Assembly (NCBI RefSeq): GCF_026898155.1
Contig: NZ_CP114029.1
Location: 2,956,001-3,020,000 of the forward strand
Source: Jiella pelagia
Lineage (GTDB): Bacteria; Pseudomonadota; Alphaproteobacteria; Rhizobiales; Rhizobiaceae
Length of the DNA: 64,000 nt
Direction of reading: 5' to 3'
Shown: one piece after another, positions 8,751 to 18,007 of the stretch
How the letters are laid out: each line of letters starts with the position of its first letter
Position numbering within the stretch: position 1 is the stretch's first letter
The notes under the pieces: generated by a model
The model's input: the letters and a program-made list of their open reading frames with translations, nothing else
Database searches by the model: none
Told to the model about the DNA's origin: nothing
Translations under genes and position numbers: made by a program

Positions 8751-9695
8751 ATGACGATGACGACGAACCCGCGCCATTTCCTCGACCTTTCGCAAGTCTC
8801 GAAGGGCGACCTGAGATCGATCATCGACGACGCCGGCCGCCGCAAGGCGCTTCTGCCGGGCGGAGACAAGCCGCTGGCCGGCAAGATGCTGGCGATGATC
8901 TTCGACAAGCCCTCGACCCGCACGCGCGTCTCCTTCGATGTGGCGATGCGCCAGCTCGGCGGCGAGACGCTGTTTCTCTCCGGCGCCGAGATGCAGCTCG
9001 GCCGGTCCGAGACCATCGCCGACACCGCCCGTGTCCTGTCACGCTACGTCGACGCCATCATGATCCGCACCACCGAGCACGAGCGGCTGATCGAGATGGC
9101 CGAGAATGCAACGGTGCCGGTGATCAACGGCCTTACCGACGATACCCATCCCTGCCAGATCATGGCCGACCTGATGACCTTCGAGGAAAGGCGCGGGCCC
9201 GTGAAGGGCAAGATCTTCGCTTGGTCCGGCGACGGCAACAACGTGCTCGCCTCCCTCGCCGAGGCCTCGGCGCGTTTCGATTTCGAGCTGCGGATCGCGA
9301 CGCCGAAGGGGTCCGATCTCGACGGCCGCTTCATCGATTGGGCCCGTGGCGAGGGGGCGCAGATCCTCACCACCGAAGATCCGCTCGAGGCGGTTTCCGG
9401 CGCCGACTGCGTCGTCACCGACACCTGGGTGTCGATGGGGCGCGAGGACCATGCGCGCGGCCACAACGTCTTCATGCCCTATCAGGTCAACGGGCGGCTG
9501 ATGGCGAAGGCCAAGCCCGAGGCGCTGTTCATGCATTGCCTGCCGGCCCATCGCGGCGAGGAGGTGACGGACGAGGTGATCGACGGGCCGCAGTCGGTGG
9601 TCTTCGACGAAGCCGAGAACCGCCTTCATGCCCAGAAATCCATCCTCGCCTGGTGTTTCGGCGAGGTGACGCCCGGAAGCTCGGCCCATGTCTGA
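8751..9695 (+). CDS. argF: ornithine carbamoyltransferase
   Basis: Forms citrulline from ornithine and carbamoyl phosphate. The 314-residue protein carries the carbamoyl-phosphate site STRTRVSF, the HPCQ motif ([10 protein letters not shown]), and the ornithine-side motif [11 protein letters not shown] near the C terminus. The ATG at 8751 lies immediately after the argD stop; a second ATG two codons later is possible. Its last eight bases overlap hslO. The argD-argF-hslO order is common in this bacterial group, so I expect a single transcript. Confidence 0.95.
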   Translation: MTMTTNPRHFLDLSQVSKGDLRSIIDDAGRRKALLPGGDKPLAGKMLAMIFDKPSTRTRVSFDVAMRQLGGETLFLSGAEMQLGRSETIADTARVLSRYVDAIMIRTTEHERLIEMAENATVPVINGLTDDTHPCQIMADLMTFEERRGPVKGKIFAWSGDGNNVLASLAEASARFDFELRIATPKGSDLDGRFIDWARGEGAQILTTEDPLEAVSGADCVVTDTWVSMGREDHARGHNVFMPYQVNGRLMAKAKPEALFMHCLPAHRGEEVTDEVIDGPQSVVFDEAENRLHAQKSILAWCFGEVTPGSSAHV

Positions 9696-10686
9696 GAACG
9701 AGCGCGTGCTTTCGTCCGACGATCTCGCCGGCGATGATGCTGTCGTGCCCTTCGCCGTCGAGGCGCTCGACGCGCGGGGACGCGGTGTGCAGCTCGGCCC
9801 GATGCTCGACCAGATCCTGGCGCGGCACGACTATCCCGAGCCGGTTTCGCGGCTGCTCGCCGAAATGATCGTGTTGACAGTCCTGCTCGGCACGTCCTTG
9901 AAGTTCGAGGGCAAGTTCATCGTCCAGACCCAGACTGACGGGCCGGTCGATCTTCTCGTCGTCGACTACGCCACCCCGTCGAGCGTCAGGGCCTATGCCC
10001 GCTTCGACGAGGAGGCGCTGGAGGCCGCAGTCGCGGCCGGTGCGACGAGTTCGGAGGAACTGCTGGGCAACGGCACGCTCGCCCTGACGGTGGATCAGGG
10101 CGCCTACACCCAGCGCTATCAGGGCATCGTCGAACTCGCCGGGCAAAACATCGAGGCCGTCGCCGAGGCCTATTTCCGCCAGTCCGAGCAGATCCCGACG
10201 ACGGTGAAGCTCGCCGTCGCCAAGATCGCCCGGCGCGGCGCGAAAGGCTTCGTCGAGAGCTGGCGGGCAGGCGGATTGATCGCCCAATTCCTGCCGGAGT
10301 CTCCCGATCGCATGCGCATGCCCGATCTTCCGGGCGGCGATCTGCCCGAAGGGGTGGAGGAATACGAAGAGGGCGACGAGTTCGACGACTCCTGGCTCGA
10401 GGTGCGGGCGCTGGTCGATACGATCGAGGCCTCGGAACTCACCGATCCGGAAGTCGGCGTCGAGCGGCTGCTCTTCAGGCTGTTTCACGAGCGCGGCGTC
10501 AGGGTCTTCCCCGCCGACCGCGTCCTCGACGACTGCTCCTGCTCGCGCGAGCGCATCGGCGAGGTGCTGTCGAACTTCTCCGCCGAGGAGATCGACGAGA
10601 GCATCGAGGAGGGCCGGATCAAGGTCACCTGCGAATTCTGCGGGACGAACTACGAGTTCGACCCAAAAGAGTTGCAAGGGGAATGA
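9688..10686 (+). CDS. hslO: Hsp33 redox-regulated chaperone
   Basis: A 332-residue cytoplasmic holdase activated by oxidation and unfolding. The C-terminal zinc-binding redox switch is visible as CSC (in [10 protein letters not shown]) and, about 30 residues on, CEFC (in [11 protein letters not shown]), the classical CxC...CxxC pattern. The start overlaps the argF stop by eight bases, which argues for translational coupling. The middle of the protein has an acidic insert ([13 protein letters not shown]) seen in many alphaproteobacterial Hsp33 proteins. Confidence 0.94.
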   Translation: MSENERVLSSDDLAGDDAVVPFAVEALDARGRGVQLGPMLDQILARHDYPEPVSRLLAEMIVLTVLLGTSLKFEGKFIVQTQTDGPVDLLVVDYATPSSVRAYARFDEEALEAAVAAGATSSEELLGNGTLALTVDQGAYTQRYQGIVELAGQNIEAVAEAYFRQSEQIPTTVKLAVAKIARRGAKGFVESWRAGGLIAQFLPESPDRMRMPDLPGGDLPEGVEEYEEGDEFDDSWLEVRALVDTIEASELTDPEVGVERLLFRLFHERGVRVFPADRVLDDCSCSRERIGEVLSNFSAEEIDESIEEGRIKVTCEFCGTNYEFDPKELQGE

Positions 10687-10787
10687 GCAGGCATTGCCGC
10701 CTCTCTATGGATCTTGCGGATTAGCTTCCTCCGAAGCGGCGGGCCGGTCGGGCTCGTTCGCTTCAGCACGAGACGGCGTCTTGCGCG

Positions 10788-10903
10788 CCATTAGACTAGA
10801 GCGGGATGAGATGAGCTTCGCTCATCACCTTGCTCCAACTTCCTGTTTGCGCATTATATTTCCCGAAAACCGGTTCCCATTTTTCGGGATCACGCTCTAA
10901 TGG
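10788..10903. repeat. Rhizobiales-type intergenic palindromic repeat
   Basis: About 116 bases bounded by an eight-base inverted repeat (CCATTAGA...TCTAATGG), with TAGAGCGGGAT near the left end and ATCACGCTCTA near the right. The internal AAAACCGGTTCCC and TTTTCGGGATCACGCTCTA stretches match, from memory, a repeat found in many copies in Rhizobiales genomes. It sits in the convergent gap after hslO. Confidence 0.7.
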
Positions 10904-11018
10904 CGTGTGCCGCCAAAGTTATGCAAGCGACTGTAGGCGGCCGTTGATCACGCCATGCCGTTGGCAAGCGTCAGCGCGTGAAGAGGCGCAGCCCTCAATG
11001 GCCGGGGGCTCTCCAACC

Positions 11019-11042
11019 GGCGCGGGAGTTCGAGCCCGCGCC
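11019..11042 (-). terminator. GC-rich hairpin after cysNC, possible terminator
   Basis: A perfect eight-base-pair stem (GGCGCGGG/CCCGCGCC) with an eight-base loop lies 14 bases past the cysNC stop codon. There is no T run, so it may slow or protect rather than terminate transcription. Confidence 0.35.
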
Positions 11043-11056
11043 AGTCCCGTATTCCC

Positions 11057-12948
11057 TCAGATATACCCTTGCTCGCGCAGATACTCGACCACCTGGTCGG
11101 CGAGGCTCCTCCGGGGACGACATGCCGCCGGCCAGTGAAATCTCCGGCTGCTCGGGCGCCTCGTAGGGGCTGTCGATGCCGGTGAAGTTCTTGATGCGGC
11201 CTTCCCGCGCCTTCTTGTAAAGGCCCTTCGGGTCGCGCTTCTCGGCGACGTGCAGCGGCGTGTCGACGAAGACCTCGACGAATTCGCCCGGCTCCAGGAG
11301 GTCGCGCGCCAGCCGCCGCTCGGAGCGGAACGGCGAGATGAAGGAGCACAGCACGATGACGCCCGCATCGACGAAGAGACGGGCGGTCTCGGCGACACGG
11401 CGGATGTTCTCCACCCGGTCCACCTCGGTGAAGCCGAGGTCGCGGTTGAGCCCGTGGCGGACGTTGTCGCCGTCGAGGAGATAGGTGTGCTTGCCCAGCG
11501 CGAAGAGGCGCTTTTCGACGAGGTTGGCGACGGTCGACTTGCCGGCGCCGGAAAGTCCGGTGAACCAGATCGCCGCTGGCCGCTGGCCCATCGCCTCGCC
11601 ACGGCGATGCTTGTCGAGATCGACCGCCTGCCAGTGGATGTTCGAGGCCCGCCGGAGGGCGAAATCGATCATGCCGGCGCCGACCGTCAGATTGGTCAGC
11701 CGGTCGATGACGATAAAGCCGCCGGTCTCGGGATTCTCGGCATAGGCATCGAAGGCGATCGGTTCGCGGAAGGACAGGTTGACGACCGACACCTCGTTCA
11801 GGTCGACCTTCTTGGCCGCCAGATGCTGGAACGAGTTGACGTCGACATTGTACTTGATCTCGGTGACCGAGCCCGGGACCGTCTTCGTGCCGATCTTGAA
11901 GAGATAGGGGCGGCCCGGGACGAGCGCGTCGTCATGCATCCAGATGAGATGGGCCGAGAACTGGTCGGCGACTTCCGGCCGCTGGTTGGCGTCGCACAGG
12001 AGATCGCCGCGGGAGATGTCGATCTCGTCGGTGAGCGTGATGGTCACGGCCTCGCCGGCGATCGCGCTTTCCTTCTCGCCGTCGAAGGTGACGATCGACT
12101 TGACCGTGCTCTTGCGTCCGGAGGCCGCGACGAGGAGCCTCCTCGCCGACGCTCACGGTGCCCGAGGCGAGCGTGCCGGAATAGCCGCGGAAGTCGAGAT
12201 TGGGGCGGTTGACCCATTGCACCGGGAAGCGCAGCGGCCGCTCGGTCGCGGCGCCGCGCACGTCCACCGTCTCGATGTGCTCGAGCAGCGTCGGGCCATC
12301 GTACCAGGACAGATGTTCGCCGCGCTGGGTGACGTTGTCGCCGAAGCGTGCCGACATCGGGATCGGCTGGATGTTCGTGAAGGCAAGCTCGTGGGCGAAG
12401 GACCTGTAGTCGGCGAGGATCTCCTCGAACACGTCCTTCGAGTAGTCCATCAGGTCGATCTTGTTGATCGCCAGGACGACGTTTTTGATGCCCAGCAGCG
12501 AGGCGATATAGGAGTGCCGGCGGGTCTGCGTGAGGACGCCTTTCCTCGCATCGATCAGGATGACCGCGAGATCGGCGTTGGAGGCGCCAGTCGCCATGTT
12601 GCGGGTGTACTGCTCGTGGCCGGGGGTGTCGGCGACGATGAATTTGCGCTTTTCGGTGGCGAAGAAGCGATAGGCGACGTCGATGGTGATGCCCTGCTCG
12701 CGCTCGGCCTCCAGGCCGTCGACGAGGAGCGCGAAGTCGATGTCCTCGCCGACCGTGCCGTGCTTAGCTGAATCCTTCTGCAGCGTCGCCAGCTGGTCCT
12801 CGAAGAGCAGCTTGGTGTCGTAGAGCAGCCGGCCGATCAGCGTCGACTTGCCGTCGTCCACCGAGCCGCAGGTGAGGAAGCGCAGGAGATCCTTGCGCTC
12901 CTGGCGGGAGAGATATTCGGCGAAGGCCGCGGGGTCGAAATTGTCCAT
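11057..12948 (-). CDS. cysNC: bifunctional sulfate adenylyltransferase large subunit / APS kinase, frame broken twice
   Basis: A fusion that with CysD makes APS and then phosphorylates it to PAPS. The N-terminal half is a translation-factor-type GTPase with [17 protein letters not shown] and NKIDL motifs; the C-terminal half is APS kinase with [20 protein letters not shown] and [10 protein letters not shown]. It has 629 residues after correction. Two frame breaks occur, both at expanded GAGCTC sites: GAGCCTC at 12135-12141 in the GTPase part, and GAGGCTC at 11102-11108 near the C terminus, whose correction restores the ending [14 protein letters not shown]. The start overlaps the cysD stop (TGATG). 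The neighbours cysD and cysQ suggest PAPS supply for sulfation (NodQ-like role). Confidence 0.93.
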
Positions 12949-13875
12949 CAGAAATAGCCCTCGCGCTTCTTCTTCTCCATCGATCCGGCCTCGTCGTGGT
13001 CGATGAGCCGGCCTGACCGCTCGGAGGTGCGGGCGATCAGCATCTCGTGGACGATTTCCGGCAGCGTTGCGGCCGGCGACTCCATCGCCGCCGTCAGCGG
13101 GTAGCAGCCGAGGGTGCGGAAGCGGATCAGCCGCATTTCCGGCGCCTCCCCAGAGGCGAGCGGCAGGCGCTCGTCGTCGACCATGATCAGCATGCCGTCG
13201 CGCTCGACGACGGGGCGCTTGGCCGCGAAGTACAGGGGCACGATCGGGATGTTCTCTTTCAGGATGTACTGCCAGATGTCGAGCCTCGGTCCAGTTCGAC
13301 AGCGGGAAGGCGCGGATCGACTCGCCCTTGCGCACGCGGGCATTGTAGAGGTTCCACAATTCCGGGCGCTGGTTCTTCGGGTCCCAGCCGTGGTTCTGCG
13401 TGCGGAACGAGAAGATCCGCTCCTTGGCGCGGCTCTTCTCCTCGTCGCGGCGAGCGCCACCGAAGGCTGCGTCAAAGCCGTATTTGGTCAGCGCTTCCTT
13501 CAGCGCGTCGGTCTTCATGATGTTGGTGTAGACGGACGAGCCGTGGGTGAAGGGCGTCACGCCCTCTCTCACGCCGTCCTGATTGGTGTGGACGATGAGG
13601 TCCATCCGCGCATCCCTGGCCGCCTGATCGCGAAAGGCGATCATCTCGCGGAACTTCCAGGTCGTGTCGACATGCAGAAGCGGAAAGGGCGGCGGCGAAG
13701 GATAAAAGGCCTTCTTCGCCAGATGCAGCATGACCGAAGAGTCCTTGCCGATCGAATAGAGCATCACCGGATTGCGAAACTCGGCCGCAACCTCGCGCAT
13801 GACGTGGATCGATTCCGCTTCGAGGCGCTGCAGGTGGGTGAGTTGTTGGGCCTTGCTGGCTAGCGATGCCGACAT
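12948..13875 (-). CDS. cysD: sulfate adenylyltransferase small subunit, frame broken once
   Basis: The catalytic ATP-sulfurylase subunit: sulfate plus ATP to APS, driven by GTP hydrolysis in the CysN partner. The 308-residue protein (after correction) has the PP-loop [12 protein letters not shown], the DTTWKF motif, [15 protein letters not shown] and the C-terminal [11 protein letters not shown]. The frame breaks at GAGCCTC (13281-13287), where GAGCTC restores NWTELDIWQYI. It is translationally coupled to cysNC. A second, divergent copy is at 19747-20650, so the genome has at least two ATP sulfurylases. Confidence 0.94.
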
Positions 13876-13958
13876 CGGTGGATCAGTCCTTCATTCCGGC
13901 GACAAGACGGCGCGGTGTATCCAAATCGCTATCGCGACATGGCGATGGGGAGACGCTC

Positions 13959-14768
13959 TCAGACACGATCTTCCGCCAATTTCGTGGCGAGCAGAGGGTC
14001 GGCGAAGGCGACGAAGTGCGGGTTGGCGAAATCGACGTCGCTCGCTTGGCGCCGCTTGCCGTAGCGAAGCGGCACGCCGTCGAGGGTCGTGACCATACCT
14101 CCGGCGGCCCGCAGGACGGCGTCGCCGGCGGCCGTGTCCCACTCCATCGTCCGGCCGAGGCGGGGATAGACGTCGGCTTCGCCTTCGGCAACGAGGCAGA
14201 ATTTCAGCGACGATCCGCGCGAGACGAAGCGTTCCACCTCGTAGCGCTTCAGCCATTCCCCGGTCTCGGCCGAGCCGTGTGACCGGCTGCCGACGGCGAC
14301 GAGACGCTGCGGCGCCTTGCGGGCGGTGATCGGCTGCCGCTCGCCGAGCGTTCCGCCTGCGACATCCGCCTTGAAGGCGCCTTCGCCGGCAGATCCCGCC
14401 CACAATTTGCCAAGCGCCGGGGCATAGACGACGCCGGCGATGGGAACGCCGTCTTCAACGAGGGCGATGTTGACCGTGAAGTCGCCGTTGCGGCCGACGA
14501 ATTCCTTCGTCCCGTCCAGCGGATCGACCAGAAACAGGCGGCTCGCCTCTTCCGGCACATGGCCAGCCGAGACGGCCTCCTCCGCCACCATGACGACGTC
14601 CGGCGAAAGCTTGGCCAAAAGCGGCTTCATCGCCGCCTCGCATCTAAGGTCGGCCTCGGTCACCGGAGAGGCGTCCGCTTTCGTCTGCGTCTCGAAGGAT
14701 GTTCCGTAGATCGCGAGTATCTCTTCGCCGCCCTCAAGGGCAATCGCGGTCAGCTCTGCAAGGGTCAA
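13959..14768 (-). CDS. cysQ: 3'(2'),5'-bisphosphate nucleotidase
   Basis: A 269-residue inositol-monophosphatase-fold enzyme that hydrolyses PAP (adenosine 3',5'-bisphosphate) to AMP. The metal-binding signature DPLDGTKEFVGRNGDF and the C-terminal EWDTAAGDAVLRAAGG motif are both intact. PAP is the by-product when PAPS is used by sulfotransferases or PAPS reductase. Its place directly upstream of cysD-cysNC on the same strand makes this a complete PAPS-making and PAP-clearing operon. No sulfotransferase is in the window. Confidence 0.93.
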   Translation of the reverse strand: MTLAELTAIALEGGEEILAIYGTSFETQTKADASPVTEADLRCEAAMKPLLAKLSPDVVMVAEEAVSAGHVPEEASRLFLVDPLDGTKEFVGRNGDFTVNIALVEDGVPIAGVVYAPALGKLWAGSAGEGAFKADVAGGTLGERQPITARKAPQRLVAVGSRSHGSAETGEWLKRYEVERFVSRGSSLKFCLVAEGEADVYPRLGRTMEWDTAAGDAVLRAAGGMVTTLDGVPLRYGKRRQASDVDFANPHFVAFADPLLATKLAEDRV

Positions 14769-15257
14769 TGCGGGCTCGCTCGTCTTTTACCGATAAGGCC
14801 GTTCCCTTATGGAAAATCGGCGGATCAGACAACGCTGGTCGTCGGCACGGGCAATTTGCGTCTGCCGATGTTGCTTTGCAGCACGCATAGCAGATGGTCG
14901 CGCCCGTGCAAGCCTGTGCCAGCTGGCGAGGCATTGGAACCGGGAAGCGGTTGTGGCGAATGACGCACAGCCGCCGATGAAAACATCGCTGCGCTGATTT
15001 TGTGACCTGTTCGAATGGACCAGTTCGGATACGCTAACGGCGGACAGTGCCGCGGGGGAGGCACTTCGACATTTCGAGACGGGCGCGTCGGGGGACGAGG
15101 CCGATTTTTCAGACGACGACGGTAAAGCGGTGGGCGCAGAAGCGTTCCAACGCTGACGCCGACGGCATGGGGGACTTGAATGACGGCCAGGACGACGGCT
15201 GAGGTGAACTCTCCGGAGGCTGCGCCTGGCGACGCGGCGGGGCGGACGAGGTTCCAT
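14769..15257. other. divergent intergenic region, no gene seen
   Basis: About 490 bases between cysQ (minus) and the polysaccharide export gene (plus), counting from the preferred ATG of the latter. Promoters for both should lie here but I cannot place them. The ATG at 15180 would extend the export gene into this stretch. Confidence 0.4.
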
Positions 15258-16454
15258 ATGCGCAGCGGCGCGAGGCTTGTTCTCGCAGCTCTGGCGGCGG
15301 GGCTTCTGTCGGGCTGCGCGGCGCTGCCGGCGGCCGGGCCGACGGCCGGTGCCTTTGTCGGCAATGTCGACGAGAATGCGGTGCAGTGGCGCGACGGCTA
15401 TCTGCTCGTGCCGGTCGACAGCAACGTGCTCGCCTATCAGCAGGAAGAGCCGCGCCCGAGCTTTCGCGGCATCGCCAGCCAGTCGCTGCCCTCCGACAAC
15501 GGCATCGGCGTCGGCGACGTCGTCCAGGTGACCCTGTTCGAGGCCGGCGTCGGCGGGCTGTTCTCCTCCTTGAATTCCGGCGGCCAGGGCTCCTCCTCGG
15601 TGCGCCTGCCCGAGCAGCAGGTCGCCCGCGACGGCTCGATCACCATTCCCTATGCCGGCCGTATCCGCGTCGCCGGCTCGACCGCCTCGGCTGTCGAGCA
15701 GCGCATCGTTGGAGCCTTGAGAGATCGCGCGATCGAGCCGCAGGCCGTGGTCGCCGTCGCGCAGGGCAATTCGACGGCGGTGACGGTGACCGGCGACGCG
15801 GTCACCGGCGCCTCGGTGCCGATCCCGAATTCGGGGCTGCGGCTCCTCGACCTGATCGCGCGGGTCGGCGGGCCGAAGACGCCGATCTACGAGACCGCCG
15901 TGTCGCTGACCCGCGGCGGGCGGACGGTGCAGATGCCGTTCTCCGAACTCGTCAACGACCCTTCCGAGGACGTCTATGTGCGGCCCGGCGATGTCGTGCT
16001 CCTGACCCGCCAGCCGCGCACCTACGTGGCGCTGGGGGCGACCGGCAAGAGCGACCAGCTGCCGCTGCAGGGCTACGAGATGTCGCTGGCCGAGGCGCTC
16101 GCCCAGATGGGTGGGCTGAACCCCAATCTCGCCAATCCCAATGGCGTCTTCCTCCTGCGCCGGGAGCCCGGCGCCGAGATGGTCGCGCGCTACGAGGGCC
16201 AGGCCTTCACCCGCGCAGCGCCCGGCGAGGACGCGACCCATCTGCGGGGCGAGATCCCGGTGATCTACCGCTTCAACCTTCGCGAGCCCTCCGGGCTTCT
16301 CCACGCCCAGGACTTCCGCATCCACGACGGCGACATGCTCTATGTCGCGACCGCCCCTTACGTCCCGGTCAAGCAGGCCCTCGACGCGGTCAGCGGCGTC
16401 GTCACGCCGGCGCTGACCGCAGCCAACACCGCCAGCATCATCTCGACGCGCTGA
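15258..16454 (+). CDS. polysaccharide export outer-membrane lipoprotein (Wza/KpsD family)
   Basis: An outer-membrane channel component for capsule or exopolysaccharide export. From the ATG at 15258 the protein has 398 residues and begins with a textbook lipoprotein signal (MRSGARLVLAALAAG, then LLSGC with the lipid-modified Cys). That start also has a GAGG ribosome site; an ATG 26 codons earlier (15180) gives an implausible leader. A Poly_export-like domain follows (GVGDVVQVTLFEAG, then PYAGRIRVAG), with SLBB-like segments (VTVTGDAVTGASVPIPN and the stretch around KSDQLPLQGYEMSL). No other polysaccharide gene is adjacent. It faces the PAPS operon, which is suggestive of sulfated polysaccharide, but this is inference. 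Confidence 0.85.
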   Translation: MRSGARLVLAALAAGLLSGCAALPAAGPTAGAFVGNVDENAVQWRDGYLLVPVDSNVLAYQQEEPRPSFRGIASQSLPSDNGIGVGDVVQVTLFEAGVGGLFSSLNSGGQGSSSVRLPEQQVARDGSITIPYAGRIRVAGSTASAVEQRIVGALRDRAIEPQAVVAVAQGNSTAVTVTGDAVTGASVPIPNSGLRLLDLIARVGGPKTPIYETAVSLTRGGRTVQMPFSELVNDPSEDVYVRPGDVVLLTRQPRTYVALGATGKSDQLPLQGYEMSLAEALAQMGGLNPNLANPNGVFLLRREPGAEMVARYEGQAFTRAAPGEDATHLRGEIPVIYRFNLREPSGLLHAQDFRIHDGDMLYVATAPYVPVKQALDAVSGVVTPALTAANTASIISTR

Positions 16455-16602
16455 TCCATCCCGTCGGCGAAGGGTTCAAGGGCCGGGTTCACCCGAGGCC
16501 GGCCCTGCCGGACCGGCGCTCTTTCGAAGCACCGCCTTCACGACAGAGCCGAGCGGTGCGCCGAACACGCAGGCTCGCCCATTTCGGCGGCGGTCCGGCC
16601 CC

Positions 16603-17730
16603 TCATCGCCCGTTGAAACGGGCGACGAACCCTCGGTCGATCCGATCCTTCAGCCAAAAGAAAAGCCATGACTGGAGCGCCACACCGTTTCGGGCGGCGA
16701 TCGCCTCGCCATCGGCGAGCGCGAGAAGCATGAGATAGGCCGTCTGTGCCCGATATCGGCGCAGCGACCGGCCGCAAGCTGCGCGGCGAAGGTTCTCGGC
16801 GAGCACTGGGCCTTGCCGGACTGCGAAGACACCTGCTTTTGGCCGCTCCTGGCCGAGAAGCGTGACGCAGTCGCCGGCGGCGAAGATCGTGTCGTCATCT
16901 TCCGCCTGAAGCGTCGGGCGAACCTTCAGAAAGCCGGCTTCGTCGACGGAAAGGCCGGATCGGCGCAACAACTGCGGCGCGGCGGCGGCGGTCGTGACCA
17001 GCACCGCATCGGCCCTGATGAAGCGCCCATCCTCCAGAACGATGGCCTGCGCCTCGATGCGCGCGGCTCTCTGGCCCTCCACAAGTTCGATCCTTGCGGC
17101 CTTCAGCGATCGGCGCGCGATCCGCCGGCCGCGTTGCGGCAGGCCGGAGAGAAGCTCCCTGCCGGCGATCAGGCTGACGGCGACGTCACGGCCGCGGATC
17201 CCGTTTCCGCTCGCCGTGTCGTCGGCACGCCTTCGCAGGGCGTGGGCGAGCTCGAAGCCGGCAGGCCCGCCGCCAATGACGGCGAGAGCCTCGATGCTGC
17301 CACTGCGAAGGCCGGCAAGAAGACTGTCCAACCTTTGCCGGAGGCTCGAGATCGGCTTGACGACGAGGCCATGGGTTTCGGCGCCGTCGATCGCCGAGAC
17401 GTCCGGAACGATGCCGAGATCGAGGGAAAGAAGCGAATAGGGGACCGGGGGATATCCGTCGACGACGACTTCGCGGCGGGTCCTGTCGATCGCCGTCGCT
17501 GCGGCATGGAGGAAGCGTGCGCCGGCCCGTTCGGCAAGGCGTTGAAGGTCGATCTCGCCGGAGTCGATGTCGTATTGTCCCGACACCCGGCCCGGCAGCA
17601 TGCCGGAATAGGGCGCGGAGGCTTCCTTGGCGATCAGCGTCAGCCGGGCGTCTGCCAGCGGCTTTTTCGCAAAGGCTTCGAGGACGAAGAGATGGGCGTG
17701 GCCGCCGCCGATGAGGACGATGTCGCGCAT
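16603..17730 (-). CDS. FAD-dependent pyridine nucleotide-disulfide oxidoreductase
   Basis: A 375-residue NDH-2-like flavoprotein. The N terminus MRDIVLIGGGHAHLFVLEAF has the dinucleotide-binding GGGHAH seen in the oxidoreductase domain that in some bacteria is fused to SelD. A second nucleotide-binding loop is at ALAVIGGGPAGFELAHAL, and the FAD-contacting FAAGDCVTLLG and KAGVFAVRQGPVLAENL motifs are near the C terminus. Here it stands alone without a SelD domain. The electron acceptor and substrate are unknown. It is convergent with the export gene and has no obvious partner. Confidence 0.82.
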   Translation of the reverse strand: MRDIVLIGGGHAHLFVLEAFAKKPLADARLTLIAKEASAPYSGMLPGRVSGQYDIDSGEIDLQRLAERAGARFLHAAATAIDRTRREVVVDGYPPVPYSLLSLDLGIVPDVSAIDGAETHGLVVKPISSLRQRLDSLLAGLRSGSIEALAVIGGGPAGFELAHALRRRADDTASGNGIRGRDVAVSLIAGRELLSGLPQRGRRIARRSLKAARIELVEGQRAARIEAQAIVLEDGRFIRADAVLVTTAAAAPQLLRRSGLSVDEAGFLKVRPTLQAEDDDTIFAAGDCVTLLGQERPKAGVFAVRQGPVLAENLRRAACGRSLRRYRAQTAYLMLLALADGEAIAARNGVALQSWLFFWLKDRIDRGFVARFNGR

Positions 17731-17831
17731 GGGGAGAGGCTATGGCCGATGCTTCGAGCGCCGGCAAGCCGCCGCGACGCCGCATGCCGGCCAACCCGGG
17801 CGCACGGCCTCATTACAGGACCTGCGGGCGG

Positions 17832-17909
17832 TCAGCCGAGAACGCCGCAGATCACCGAGGCGCAGACGATGACCGCGGCGGCGAGCTGCAGGAGTTCCAT
17901 CACCGGCAT
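17832..17909 (-). CDS. possible 25-residue hydrophobic peptide
   Basis: A tiny open frame encoding a single hydrophobic segment (MPVMELLQLAAAVIVCASV and then ICGVLG). It lies between the cysN2 hairpin and the flavoprotein gene. No good ribosome site is visible before either ATG. Small membrane peptides look like this, but so do chance frames. Very uncertain. Confidence 0.2.
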   Translation of the reverse strand: MPVMELLQLAAAVIVCASVICGVLG

Positions 17910-17944
17910 CGGCGGTCGGTAGCGGCGGCGCTCGCCGCCGATCG

Positions 17945-17981
17945 GGCGAAAGCCGGCCTCCTCGCCGAGCCGGCTTTCGCC
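17945..17981 (-). terminator. strong hairpin after cysN2, probable terminator
   Basis: A perfect twelve-base-pair stem (GGCGAAAGCCGG/CCGGCTTTCGCC) with a 13-base loop lies about 30 bases past the cysN2 stop. There is no clear T tract. It marks the probable end of the assimilatory sulfate operon. Confidence 0.55.
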
Positions 17982-18007
17982 TTCCTGGCGATCGGCGCAG
18001 CAGGCGG

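Larger units (their letters stand above)
10687..11056. other. intergenic region with one repeat and one hairpin
   Basis: A 370-base convergent gap between hslO and cysNC. It holds the repeat at 10788-10903 and a GC-rich hairpin next to the cysNC stop. No coding sequence was seen. Confidence 0.6.

Noticed and set aside
11019-11050. tRNA-like GTTCGAG loop in a GC-rich stem
   Set aside because: It is a T-arm look-alike only; no acceptor, D or anticodon arms fit around it.
15180-15257. Upstream ATG for the polysaccharide export gene
   Set aside because: It adds 26 hydrophilic residues before a perfect lipoprotein signal; the ATG at 15258 has a better ribosome site.
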